From: Deltaproteobacteria bacterium UBA2385
GTDB taxonomy: Bacteria; Myxococcota_A; UBA796; UBA2385
Reading direction: 5' to 3'
Length of the DNA stretch: 35,463 nucleotides
NCBI GenBank assembly: GCA_002343455.1
Contig: DDSR01000374.1
Location: 1-35,463 of the forward strand
Shown: piece after piece, positions 25,721 to 32,794 of the stretch
Numbering within the stretch: position 1 is the stretch's first letter
How the letters are laid out: each line of letters begins with the position of its first letter
Notes under the pieces: model-generated
Told to the model about the DNA's origin: nothing
Database searches by the model: none
The model's input: only the letters and a program-made list of their open reading frames with translations
Made by a program: the position numbers and the translations under genes

Positions 25721-26503
25721 CTAGGGCAGGGTGTCGAGGACCCGCTGCCAGTCGGCGTCGGGGTTGTACTCGGTGTCGCAGCCGAGCAGCTCGGCCAGGG
25801 CGTTGATGTCCTCGACCCGGCTCTCGGAGCTGGGGTGGGTGCTGAGGAACTCGGGGATGTCGACCCCGCCCTCCTCCAGCAGCTTCTCGAAGAAGCCGGC
25901 GGTGCCGTTGGCCGCCCAGTCGGTCGGGCAGAGGTAGTAGACGCTGCGCTCGTCGGCCTCTTCTTCGTGGGTGCGGCTGAAGGAGAGGCTGAGCAGCGAG
26001 GCGGCGATGTCGGCGATCAGGCCGGGATCGTCGCCCAGCAGCACGCCGAGCAGGGTCGAGATCCCGTACAGGCGGGTGAGCTGCTGGGTGCTGTGGCGCT
26101 CGTCGGCGTGGGCGATCTCGTGGCCGAGCACGCCGACGAAGTGGTCCTCGTGCTCGAGGTAGCGCAGCAGGCCGGTGTAGACGTAGATGTAGCCGCCGGG
26201 CGCGGCGAAGGCGTTGAGCGTCTCGTCGTCGTGGATGATCGCGAGCTGCCACTCGAAGTCGTCGGCGTACTGGACCTCGCCCGTCTCCAGCAGCTCGTCG
26301 CGCATGCGGTAGAGCTCCTCGTAGGCGTCGGCGTACTGGCCCTCGTCCAGGATCGGGTAGGTCGCCGGATCGGCCCGGATCTCGGCGTCGAGCTGCGCGC
26401 CGAGCTCGATGTCGTCGTCGATGGAGAAGAGGTTGAGGCCTCCGGCGCTCTCGCAGCCGGTGGAGAGCAACACGAGGAGCAGGGCGGGCAGGGACGTGCG
26501 CAA
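25721..26503 (-). CDS. M48 family zinc metallopeptidase, lipoprotein
   Basis: A 260-residue M48 peptidase. The leader ends in the lipobox L-S-T-G-C (Cys17). The catalytic site is H128-E-I-A-H132, with the third zinc ligand in the E-E-E-A-D segment at 180-184. L-N-A-F-A-A-P-G-G-Y-I-Y-V-Y-T-G-L-L matches the strand before the active site. It lacks the TPR region of BepA-type proteins, so it is a compact envelope protease of the Oma1/LoiP kind, probably for outer-membrane quality control. The start is a TTG at 26503: it follows a GGAGG site by 6 bases and gives exactly a lipoprotein leader, while longer in-frame starts lie in the divergent PanE-like gene. Confidence 0.88.
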   Translation of the reverse strand: MRTSLPALLLVLLSTGCESAGGLNLFSIDDDIELGAQLDAEIRADPATYPILDEGQYADAYEELYRMRDELLETGEVQYADDFEWQLAIIHDDETLNAFAAPGGYIYVYTGLLRYLEHEDHFVGVLGHEIAHADERHSTQQLTRLYGISTLLGVLLGDDPGLIADIAASLLSLSFSRTHEEEADERSVYYLCPTDWAANGTAGFFEKLLEEGGVDIPEFLSTHPSSESRVEDINALAELLGCDTEYNPDADWQRVLDTLP

Positions 26504-26590
26504 GAGGGACCTCCAGAGGGTAGCGTAGCCGGGCGGCGGCGCTTCGTCGCGCGGGCCGGATTCGGCATTCACGGGACCCAGGAGGCCGAG

Positions 26591-27337
26591 ATGATCACGG
26601 TTGCAGGCGCCGGAAGGATCGGCGGCATGATGGTGAGCCTGGCCAGGGGACGTGGCGAGGAGGTCGCCGTGGTGGGCCGGGGAGGGCCGATCGGGGCCGG
26701 CGAAGGGCCGATCCTGGTCTGCACGCGCAACGACGACCTGGAGGATGTGCTCGGCCGCACCGAGCCCGCCCGACGAGCCGACCTCGTCTTCGTCCAGAAC
26801 GGCGTGGTGGCCCCCTGGGCGCGCGCGCACGGGCTGGCGGCGCCAACCGTCGGCGTGCTCTACATCGCAGTCGATCGGGTCGGGGCGACGCCGGTTCCCG
26901 GCGCCTCTTCGCCCTTCCATGGCCCGCACGCCGCCGCGGTGGTCACCCTGCTACGCAGCGGGGGCCTGCCGGCCCACAGCGTCGACGAGGCCGGCCTTCG
27001 GGAGGAGGTCGGGCTGAAGCTGGCCTGGATCTGCGTGCTCGGCGTGCTGGGACAGGCCCTGGCCGTCACCGCCGGCGAGGTGGTGAGCGAGCAGCCGGCG
27101 GCGGTGCGGGCGCTCTGCGAGGAGCTCCGGCCGGTGCTGCGCGGAGACCCCGACACCGACGCGCCGGTCGACCTGGTGGAGCGGGTGATGGACTACTCCC
27201 GCTCGGTGGCCCACTACCGGACCACCGTCAAGGAGTGGCCCTGGCGCACCGGCTGGCTGCTGGCCTCGGCACAACGCCAGGGGATCCCCCTCCCCCTTCA
27301 CCGCGAGTGGCTGCGCCGGGCGGGCTTCAGCGCTTGA
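26591..27337 (+). CDS. Ketopantoate reductase-like (ApbA/PanE family) oxidoreductase
   Basis: A 248-residue protein, shorter than usual PanE (about 300). The N terminus I-T-V-A-G-A-G-R-I-G-G-M-M is the NAD(P)-binding Rossmann loop; L-V-F-V-Q-N-G-V matches the PanE core, and the C-terminal part has G-L-K-L-A-W-I-C-V-L-G-V-L-G-Q-A-L and T-V-K-E-W-P-W-R-T, where PanE carries its substrate Lys and the conserved x-D-x-x-x-R-T-E block. That E/D pattern is altered, so the substrate may differ. It has a perfect AGGAGG site 5 bases before ATG 26591. It diverges from the M48 gene over 87 bases and overlaps the convergent gene at 27327 by 11 bases. Confidence 0.7.
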   Translation: MITVAGAGRIGGMMVSLARGRGEEVAVVGRGGPIGAGEGPILVCTRNDDLEDVLGRTEPARRADLVFVQNGVVAPWARAHGLAAPTVGVLYIAVDRVGATPVPGASSPFHGPHAAAVVTLLRSGGLPAHSVDEAGLREEVGLKLAWICVLGVLGQALAVTAGEVVSEQPAAVRALCEELRPVLRGDPDTDAPVDLVERVMDYSRSVAHYRTTVKEWPWRTGWLLASAQRQGIPLPLHREWLRRAGFSA

Positions 27338-27881
27338 CCTTGACGGGCACGGGCAGCTCCTCTCCGACGATGTCGAAGCGGGTCTCGCCGATGCGGTAGA
27401 TGCCCAGCGGCAGCAGGCCCGAGTAGCTGCCCTCGCGGAGGATGGCCTCGTTGGCCGCCTCCAGCACCCGGCGCTGGTCGGGCTCGAAGGGCACGACCTC
27501 CATCGTCAGGGTCGGGCGGGGATCGAGCCGCTTGGAGACGTGCAGGTCGACCCGCCCGTACCAGGCCATCAACATCGCCAGGGCGTAGTCGGTGTCCTCG
27601 GTCGCTCGGACGGCGCGGGCCGCCTCCAGCCGCTGGGCCTGGGCGATCGCGTCGCCGAGGGACTGGGCCGCGAGGAAGCCAGCCCAGTGGTCCTCGTAGC
27701 TGAGGGCGGCGCCTTCCAGCGTCGAGAGGCGGCGGTAGGAGCCGTCGGCGGCCTCCCAGCGCCCCGCGGCCACGCGCTCCCGAAGCTCGGCGGAGAGGCG
27801 GGTGGTCTCGGCCTTCAGCTCGGGGCTGGTGGCGGATCCGGGGGCGGTCAGGAGGAAGAGGGCCAGGAGCAAGGCGTGCAT
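27327..27881 (-). CDS. Secreted protein of unknown function (184 aa)
   Basis: A 184-residue protein with a signal peptide (M-H-A-L-L-L-A-L-F-L-L-T-A-P-G-S-A). The mature part begins with an alpha-helical, charged segment (about 20-100) resembling a TPR-like hairpin and ends in beta strands, including Y-R-I-G-E-T-R-F-D-I-V. I do not recognise a family. It lies 9 bases after the ThrE-like gene but has no ribosome site. A TAGACT box overlapping the ThrE stop ends 6 bases before its ATG, so it may have its own leaderless transcript. Its 3' end overlaps the PanE-like gene by 11 bases. Confidence 0.65.
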   Translation of the reverse strand: MHALLLALFLLTAPGSATSPELKAETTRLSAELRERVAAGRWEAADGSYRRLSTLEGAALSYEDHWAGFLAAQSLGDAIAQAQRLEAARAVRATEDTDYALAMLMAWYGRVDLHVSKRLDPRPTLTMEVVPFEPDQRRVLEAANEAILREGSYSGLLPLGIYRIGETRFDIVGEELPVPVKVKR

Positions 27882-27887
27882 GGCGGC

Positions 27888-27893
27888 AGTCTA
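27888..27893 (-). promoter_or_regulatory. Candidate -10 element of a leaderless promoter
   Basis: TAGACT on the minus strand, 6 bases before ATG 27881; its first three bases are the TAG stop codon of the ThrE-like gene. Confidence 0.4.
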
Positions 27894-29096
27894 CAGCGCC
27901 CGTCGAGGTGGCAACAGGGCGTTGGCGGCCAACAGGCCCGTCGCCAGCGAGGCGCCGACCAGCAACATGCGCGCCCCGTCGAGCAGATCGCCGCCGCCGT
28001 CGGAGACCAGGGCGCGGACCCCGGAGAAGCCCAGGCTCCCGGGGACCAGCAGGATCAGCCCGGGGACGAGCAGGACCAGGGCGGGCACGTCGCGCAGCCG
28101 CGCGTGCACATTGGCGGCGAGGCCGACCGCCAGCGCGCCGAGGAAGGGCGCGGACTGGGCCCCCAGCAGCTCGCCACCGAGGCGCGTGGCGTGAACGGCC
28201 AGGAAGGCGACCCCCAGGATGGCCGGCAGGTCGCGGGCCCGGGCGCGGAAGAGCACCAGGAAGGAGAGGGCGGCGACGGTCAGGGCCAGGGCCTGGGTCC
28301 AGGGCTCGGGCGAGGCCAGGGCCGCGACCGGCAGGGACTGGAGGCCGAGGCGACCGGCGATGGCCGAGGCCAGCCCGATGCCGACCCCGAGCTGGAGCAG
28401 CGTGACGGCGGCCGCCGAGAGCCGGGCGGTGCCCGAGGAGAGGTGCCGCGTGGCCAGCTCGGTCAGGCCCGTGGTCAGGGTGAAGCCCGGCAGCAGGACG
28501 ATCAGGCCGGCGAGCAGGACGATGTCGGCGCGAATGGGGAGCTGCGTGGACGCCAGGCGGGCGATCAGGCCGACGCCGATCGCGGCCGTCAGGGGCATCA
28601 AGGCGGACAGGCGCGCCGGCGCGAAGCCGACCGCCGCCGAGAGCGCCGCCGAGAGGACCAGCTCCAGCGCCCCTCCGCCGAAGAAGACCGCGGCCGCCCC
28701 GGCGGTCCCGGCGCTGGCGGCCGCGGTCGTGACCTTCGACCAGGTCTTCGGGTGAGCCATCCGCTCGGCCAGCTCCAGCCGGGCCTGAGCCGGGAGGGTC
28801 TCGCCGGACTCGACCCGCCGGGCGAGGCGGTCGATCTCCACGAGATCGGCGAGGGCGACGTCGCGTGGCTCCACGCGCAGCATCCGGGTCTTGCCGTCCA
28901 GGTCCAGGTAGACCGAGGTCGGCTGGGCGAAGACGGCGGCGCGCACCCCCAGGGAGCGGCTGACGGCGTCGACCGTCGCCTCCAGGCGATGAGCGGGAGC
29001 GCCGGCCGCATGAAGGGCGGCGGCGAGGTCCACGACCAGCTCGGCGGACTGCGTCCAGTCCAGGCGGGCAGGGCTCTCTTCGAGCAGGGCAGTCAC
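27891..29096 (-). CDS. ThrE-type threonine/serine exporter
   Basis: A 401-residue inner-membrane protein with the two parts of ThrE exporters: an N-terminal DUF1212/ThrE region (S-A-E-L-V-V-D-L-A-A-A-L-H-A-A-G-A-P-A-H-R-L-E; V-Y-L-D-L; R-V-E-P-R-D-V-A-L-A-D-L) and about ten membrane helices, including L-L-P-G-F-T-L-T-T-G-L and V-L-L-V-P-G-L-I-L-L-V-P-G-S. In Corynebacterium this family exports threonine and serine by proton antiport. The GTG start at 29096 has a GGAG site. It is divergent from an Lrp/AsnC regulator with 100 bases between them, a classic regulator-exporter layout. Confidence 0.87.
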   Translation of the reverse strand: MTALLEESPARLDWTQSAELVVDLAAALHAAGAPAHRLEATVDAVSRSLGVRAAVFAQPTSVYLDLDGKTRMLRVEPRDVALADLVEIDRLARRVESGETLPAQARLELAERMAHPKTWSKVTTAAASAGTAGAAAVFFGGGALELVLSAALSAAVGFAPARLSALMPLTAAIGVGLIARLASTQLPIRADIVLLAGLIVLLPGFTLTTGLTELATRHLSSGTARLSAAAVTLLQLGVGIGLASAIAGRLGLQSLPVAALASPEPWTQALALTVAALSFLVLFRARARDLPAILGVAFLAVHATRLGGELLGAQSAPFLGALAVGLAANVHARLRDVPALVLLVPGLILLVPGSLGFSGVRALVSDGGGDLLDGARMLLVGASLATGLLAANALLPPRRAL

Positions 29097-29111
29097 GGGG
29101 TGGCTCCAGAG

Positions 29112-29126
29112 CCGAACGAAATCCGG
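29112..29126. promoter_or_regulatory. Operator-like 15-mer CCGAACGAAATCCGG
   Basis: Imperfect dyad in the thrE-lrp gap, with the same CCGAAC start and CGG end as the 15-mer at 29173. The two lie 61 bases apart start to start, close to six helical turns. Confidence 0.4.
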
Positions 29127-29172
29127 TACATTCTAGAAACCATGAGATAGCAACGGAGCATCGACATGTCAC

Positions 29173-29187
29173 CCGAACACTTTTCGG
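29173..29187. promoter_or_regulatory. Operator-like 15-mer CCGAACACTTTTCGG, likely Lrp/AsnC site
   Basis: Perfect 5-base arms (CCGAA/TTCGG) around a 5-base, AT-containing centre, starting 24 bases before the regulator's ATG. Length and dyad match Lrp-family sites. Position suits autoregulation. Confidence 0.45.
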
Positions 29188-29196
29188 AAACCACTC

Positions 29197-29673
29197 ATGT
29201 CTGAGCCCCTGGACCGAACGGATCGCGCCATCCTGGACCTCCTCCAGCGAGACGGCCTCGCCCCCTTCAAGGAGATCGCCCACGCGGTCGGCCTCGCCCC
29301 GTCGACGGTGCACGACCGGGTGAAGCGGCTGAAGGGCGTCGGGGCCCTGCGCGGCGTGCACGCCGATGTGGACCCCAAGGCGCTGGGCGTGAACCTGCAG
29401 GCCATGCTGCTGATCGAGCTCTCGCTGCATCGTCCCGAGACCTACAGCCTCTTCCGCGACCACCTCTCCGCCCTGGCCGAGGTCCTGGCCTGGTACGAGG
29501 TCGCCGGCCGCCTGGACCTGATGGTCCATGTCGGCGTCCACGACACCGCCCACCTCCAGCGGCTGGTGCTGGACGCCTTCACCGCCCGGCCCGAGGTCCG
29601 CCGGGTGGAGACGACCCTCATCTTCGAGTGGAGCCGGGCCGCGGCGCTGCCGGACCTGGTGGGCGGGGGCTGA
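29197..29673 (+). CDS. Lrp/AsnC family transcriptional regulator
   Basis: A 158-residue regulator: helix-turn-helix (L-D-R-T-D-R-A-I-L-D-L-L-Q-R-D-G to S-T-V-H-D-R-V-K-R-L) and a C-terminal RAM ligand-binding domain (A-W-Y-E-V-A-G-R-L-D-L-M-V-H-V). Family members sense amino acids and bind as octamers or wrapped dimers. Divergence from the ThrE-type exporter suggests it senses threonine, serine or a related amino acid and controls that exporter. The ATG at 29197 has only a weak GGAAA upstream. A 14-base direct repeat begins at its stop codon. Confidence 0.92.
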   Translation: MSEPLDRTDRAILDLLQRDGLAPFKEIAHAVGLAPSTVHDRVKRLKGVGALRGVHADVDPKALGVNLQAMLLIELSLHRPETYSLFRDHLSALAEVLAWYEVAGRLDLMVHVGVHDTAHLQRLVLDAFTARPEVRRVETTLIFEWSRAAALPDLVGGG

Positions 29674-29702
29674 GGACGGGGCGGGCCCGAGGACGGGGCG
29701 GG
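29672..29702. repeat. Two direct copies of GAGGACGGGGCGGG
   Basis: Copies at 29672-29685 and 29689-29702, period 17. The first begins inside the lrp-like stop codon. This is purine-rich on the plus strand and may be simple slippage. Confidence 0.6.
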
Positions 29703-29741
29703 GCCGCTGCGGTGTCCCAAAGGGTCAGGCCGGTTTCACCA

Positions 29742-29758
29742 TCGCGAATGAGTCGCGA
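29742..29758. promoter_or_regulatory. TCGCGA-N5-TCGCGA repeat, possible operator
   Basis: Two identical palindromic hexamers spaced 11 bases start to start (one helical turn), forming a 17-bp dyad in a slightly AT-richer pocket, 38 bases before the GTG of the PDZ protein gene. The rest of the 123-base gap shows only the GAGGAC repeat. Confidence 0.35.
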
Positions 29759-29796
29759 CCGCCTGCGTCCGAGGGTACGACCACCCGGAGGCCGCC

Positions 29797-30687
29797 GTGA
29801 GTACCGCCCCCCGCATCTCCTCCCTCGCCCGCGACGCCCGCGACGCCGTCGGCGCCGCCATCCTGACCCTCGGCTCCTTCGGCACGCCGCTCGTCCTCTC
29901 CCTGATGGCGCTCACCCAGCCGGCGACGACCGAGCTGCGGGTCCAGCACTCCACCGAGCGCAGCGCGGTCTTCGCGCTGGTGCTGTCTTCCGAAGAGGCC
30001 CCTCAGCCGGACCCCTCCACCGGGCGCATCGACGGGGTCGAGGCCAACCTGGAGCCTCTGCCGCCGCCTCCCCCGGAGCCCGAGCCCGAGCCCGAGCCCA
30101 GCGAGGAGGCGCTCGCTGAGGCTGAGGTCCCGGCCGCAGAGGGTGAGGCAGCAGAAGGTGAGGACACAGACGCGCTGGCCCTGCCCGCCGTGGAGGGCCC
30201 GGTCATGGGCCGCCGACTGCTGCTGGACCCCGACCGCGTGCGCATCGCCCGACCCCCACGGTCCGCCAACGCCACCTCCGCCAACGCCGCCTCCGCCAAG
30301 GGAGGCTCCCCTCGCAAGAAGCGCTGCGAAGAGCCCAGCGAGGAGATCCGCATGGTGGAGGAGGGCACCTTCGAGATCGCCCGCAGCCTGGTCGACCTCT
30401 ACGTCGGCGACCTGGAGAAGGCGCAGCGGCTGGCCTACGTCGCCTGGCACCGCGACGAGGCTGGCAAGATCGACGGCTTCCGGGTCCGCCGCATCAAGTG
30501 CGGGAGCGTGCTCGACCAGGCGGGCTTCCGCAACGGCGACGTCGTCCACAGCGTCAACGGCAAGAAGATCCGGACGGTCTTCGGGGCCATCGCCGCCTAC
30601 CGGCGCCTGAAGAACAAGGAGCACCTGAAGGTGGACGTGACCTCCGAGCAGGGCGAGGGCCGCCAGATGAAGTACCGGATCAGCTGA
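29797..30687 (+). CDS. Single-pass membrane protein with C-terminal PDZ domain, GspC-like
   Basis: A 296-residue protein: cytoplasmic N terminus, one membrane helix (about 18-40), a Pro/Glu linker (P-P-P-P-P-P-E-P-E-P-E-P-E-P), an acidic stretch, an Asn/Ala/Ser-rich stretch and a PDZ domain (about 225-296; G-F-R-V, G-S-V-L-D-Q-A-G-F-R-N-G-D-V-V-H-S-V-N-G). The block F-E-I-A-R-S-L-V-D before the PDZ and the N-G-D-V-x-x-x-N-G motif match GspC of type II secretion systems, which links inner-membrane parts to the secretin. No other T2SS gene is nearby. GTG 29797 follows CGGAGG. Confidence 0.75.
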   Translation: MSTAPRISSLARDARDAVGAAILTLGSFGTPLVLSLMALTQPATTELRVQHSTERSAVFALVLSSEEAPQPDPSTGRIDGVEANLEPLPPPPPEPEPEPEPSEEALAEAEVPAAEGEAAEGEDTDALALPAVEGPVMGRRLLLDPDRVRIARPPRSANATSANAASAKGGSPRKKRCEEPSEEIRMVEEGTFEIARSLVDLYVGDLEKAQRLAYVAWHRDEAGKIDGFRVRRIKCGSVLDQAGFRNGDVVHSVNGKKIRTVFGAIAAYRRLKNKEHLKVDVTSEQGEGRQMKYRIS

Positions 30688-30695
30688 GGCTCAGC
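30683..30695. other. Palindrome containing both stop codons of a convergent gene pair
   Basis: GCTGAG-G-CTCAGC, a perfect dyad. The plus-strand TGA of the PDZ gene (30685-30687) and the minus-strand TGA of the carbamoyltransferase (30693-30691) are its mirror images. Only 3 bases separate the genes. Confidence 0.5.
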
Positions 30696-32373
30696 CCGAG
30701 CGGCGGACCAGGTAGGGGCCCAGCCAGAGCGCGTCGAGCTCGGCGGCCTTCCAGGCGCGCACCGCATCCTGGGCGGTGGCGACGATGGGCTCCTCGTGCA
30801 TGTTGAAGCTGGTGTTGATCAACACCGGAGTGCCGGTGCGCTCGCCGACCGCGCCGAGCAGGGCGTGCAGCTCGGGGCTGGTCGCGGCGTCGACGAGCTG
30901 CGGGCGGGCGGTGCCGTCGACGTGGACGGCGGCCGGGCAGCGCTGGGCGAACTCGGGGCGGACGTCGAAGCAGACGGTCATGAAGCGGGCGCTGCGGGCG
31001 GCCTTGCCGACGCCCTGGAACCAGCGGTCGGCGTCCTCAGCCCGGCAGATCGGGGCGAAGGGCATGAACTCGCTGCGCTTCAGCTTCTCGTTGAGCCAGC
31101 GGTTCACCTCGGGCTCGTCGCACTTGTAGAGCACCGAGCGGTTGCCCAGCGCCCGCGGGCCCCACTCCATCGGCCCCGAGCAGCGGGCCACGACCTTGCC
31201 GGCGGCCAACAGCTGCGCGACCTCGTCGATCATCGCCGTCGCGCGGGTGCGCGGCAGGCCGGCGATGTTCAGCGCCTTGGCGGCGTCGGTCTCGCTGGGG
31301 TGGATGCCCAGGAAGGCGTGCGGGAGCGCCGTGGGAGGGGAGCCCGCCTCGGCCAGCGCGCCGCCGAGGGCGAGGCCGCCGTCGCCCATATGGGGGTAGA
31401 CCCAGAGCTCGTGCACCTCGTCGAGCGAGGCGATGCGCTGGTTGAGCTTGACGTTGGCGAAGGCCCCGCCCGCCACGGCCAGCCGCGGGCAGCCGGTGCG
31501 CTCGACCCAGTAGCGCACGAAGGCCACGACGCTCTCTTCGAGGATCTGCTGAGCGGCGGCGGCGACCTCCTCGCGCGAGTAGCGGCGCAGCTCGGCCCAG
31601 AAGGGATCGTCGGCGCGCTCGGCCCGGCGCAGGGGCATCCGGCTGAAGCCCGGGCCATTGAAGCGCACCCGCTGGCGCAGGTGGTCCAGCAGGGGCTCGG
31701 GGGCCACCGCGTAGGCGGCGAGGCCGGTGATCTTGCCCTCGTGCCGGTTGGGCGTGAAGCCCAGCAGCTCGGTCACACGACTGTAGAAGGTGTTGAGGCT
31801 GGCCAGCCCGCTCTGCTGCCAGAGCAGGTCCAGCTCGCCGCCCTGGCCCTGGCTGACGGTGGCGGTGTTGCCGTCGCCCATCGCGTCCACTGTCAGGACC
31901 AGGCAGTCGTCGTGCGGCTGGGTCCGGTAGGCGCCCTCGGCGTGGGCGCGGTGGTGGTCGATCATCCGCGGGTTCTTCGAGCGGAAGGGCCGCTGCGCCA
32001 GGCGGCGCTCCAGGATGTTCTGGCAGGCCTCGACCTCCAGCGCGTACAGCCCGCTCTTCTTCAGGATCGACTGGTAGAGGATGTAGCCGTGCAGCAGCGG
32101 CGAGAACTGTCCGTGCTTCTTGGCCTGCTGGTGTTGCGAGGGCCACAGCCGCAGCAGGGCCGAGGGCGTGAAGGCCGAGCCGACCACGACCTCGTCCACC
32201 TCGCGGGGGGAGACCCCGGCCAGGTCCAGGGCGGCGTCGATGGCCCCCCAGGGGAAGGCCCCGGAGTTCTTGACCCGATCCACCCGCTCCTGGTTGACCG
32301 CGGCCACGGGGACCCCGTCGATCAGGACGGCGGCCCCGCTGTCGTGGTTGTCGGCGATGCCCAGGATGATCAT
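30691..32373 (-). CDS. Carbamoyltransferase, NodU/CmcH (TobZ) family
   Basis: A 560-residue enzyme that transfers a carbamoyl group from carbamoyl phosphate via carbamoyl-adenylate to a hydroxyl. The N-terminal Kae1-like domain has I-L-G-I-A-D-N-H-D-S-G-A-A, I-D-H-H-R-A-H-A, V-D-A-M-G-D-G and H-E-G-K-I-T-G-L-A-A-Y. Next come A-G-G-A-F-A-N-V-K-L-N and the YrdC-like/C-terminal E-W-G-P-R-A-L-G-N-R-S and N-T-S-F-N-M-H-E-E-P-I-V. All catalytic blocks are present and length is normal. These enzymes decorate antibiotics, Nod factors or surface sugars. The gene stands alone, but the radical SAM and GT-C glycosyltransferase genes nearby hint at glycan or natural-product decoration. No Shine-Dalgarno sequence. 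Confidence 0.92.
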   Translation of the reverse strand: MIILGIADNHDSGAAVLIDGVPVAAVNQERVDRVKNSGAFPWGAIDAALDLAGVSPREVDEVVVGSAFTPSALLRLWPSQHQQAKKHGQFSPLLHGYILYQSILKKSGLYALEVEACQNILERRLAQRPFRSKNPRMIDHHRAHAEGAYRTQPHDDCLVLTVDAMGDGNTATVSQGQGGELDLLWQQSGLASLNTFYSRVTELLGFTPNRHEGKITGLAAYAVAPEPLLDHLRQRVRFNGPGFSRMPLRRAERADDPFWAELRRYSREEVAAAAQQILEESVVAFVRYWVERTGCPRLAVAGGAFANVKLNQRIASLDEVHELWVYPHMGDGGLALGGALAEAGSPPTALPHAFLGIHPSETDAAKALNIAGLPRTRATAMIDEVAQLLAAGKVVARCSGPMEWGPRALGNRSVLYKCDEPEVNRWLNEKLKRSEFMPFAPICRAEDADRWFQGVGKAARSARFMTVCFDVRPEFAQRCPAAVHVDGTARPQLVDAATSPELHALLGAVGERTGTPVLINTSFNMHEEPIVATAQDAVRAWKAAELDALWLGPYLVRRSG

Positions 32374-32379
32374 GGGGCC

Positions 32380-32385
32380 AAGGTA
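32380..32385 (-). promoter_or_regulatory. Candidate -10 element of a leaderless promoter (carbamoyltransferase)
   Basis: TACCTT on the minus strand with a 6-base gap to ATG 32373. The 36-base divergent gap also holds TATCCG (32398-32403), 6 bases before the DUF4079 ATG at 32410. Confidence 0.4.
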
Positions 32386-32409
32386 TCACCGAGCGGATAT
32401 CCGGGCCCC

Positions 32410-32793
32410 ATGGCCTGGCTGCACCCCGTCAGCGGCGTCCTCGCCGTCCTCCTGGTCGCCTGGATGGCGATGGCCGGCCTGCGCGCCCGGCAGCGCGATC
32501 CCCTCGCACCCGAGTCCCGCCGCCTGCACGCCCGCTACGCGCCCGTCGCCGCGGCCGTCGTCAGCCTCGCCGCGCTCAGCGGCCCGGCCTCCACGGCCCT
32601 CCTCCGCGACGACATTGCCTTCGCCTCGACCCCTCACTTCGTCCTGGGCATGATCACCCTGGCCCTCGCCCTGCTGACCGCCCTCACCTCGCGCCAGCTC
32701 CCTCGGACCCGCAAGATCCACCCGGTCCTGGGCCTGGCCCTGTTGGCCGCCTGTGTCGGGCAGGCGCTGCTGGGCTTGGGGATGCTCCCTTAG
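32410..32793 (+). CDS. DUF4079-like integral membrane protein
   Basis: A 127-residue protein with four membrane segments. It opens with L-H-P-V-S-G-V-L-A-V-L-L-V-A-W and later has T-P-H-F-V-L-G-M and I-H-P-V-L-G-L-A-L-L-A-A, the paired His-Pro motifs typical of DUF4079 and related cytochrome-b561-like membrane proteins, so heme or quinone binding is possible. It diverges from the carbamoyltransferase (36 bases between starts) and ends 1 base before the convergent radical SAM stop. Confidence 0.75.
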   Translation: MAWLHPVSGVLAVLLVAWMAMAGLRARQRDPLAPESRRLHARYAPVAAAVVSLAALSGPASTALLRDDIAFASTPHFVLGMITLALALLTALTSRQLPRTRKIHPVLGLALLAACVGQALLGLGMLP

Positions 32794-32794
32794 C

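Noticed and set aside
29131..29138. TTCTAGAA palindrome in the thrE-lrp gap
   Set aside because: Eight-base self-complementary site with no second copy; it may simply be part of a -10 region (TAGAAT on the minus strand).
30067..30102. Pro-Glu codon repeat as a possible recombination or mobile repeat
   Set aside because: It is in frame and encodes a typical periplasm-spanning Pro-rich linker before a PDZ domain.
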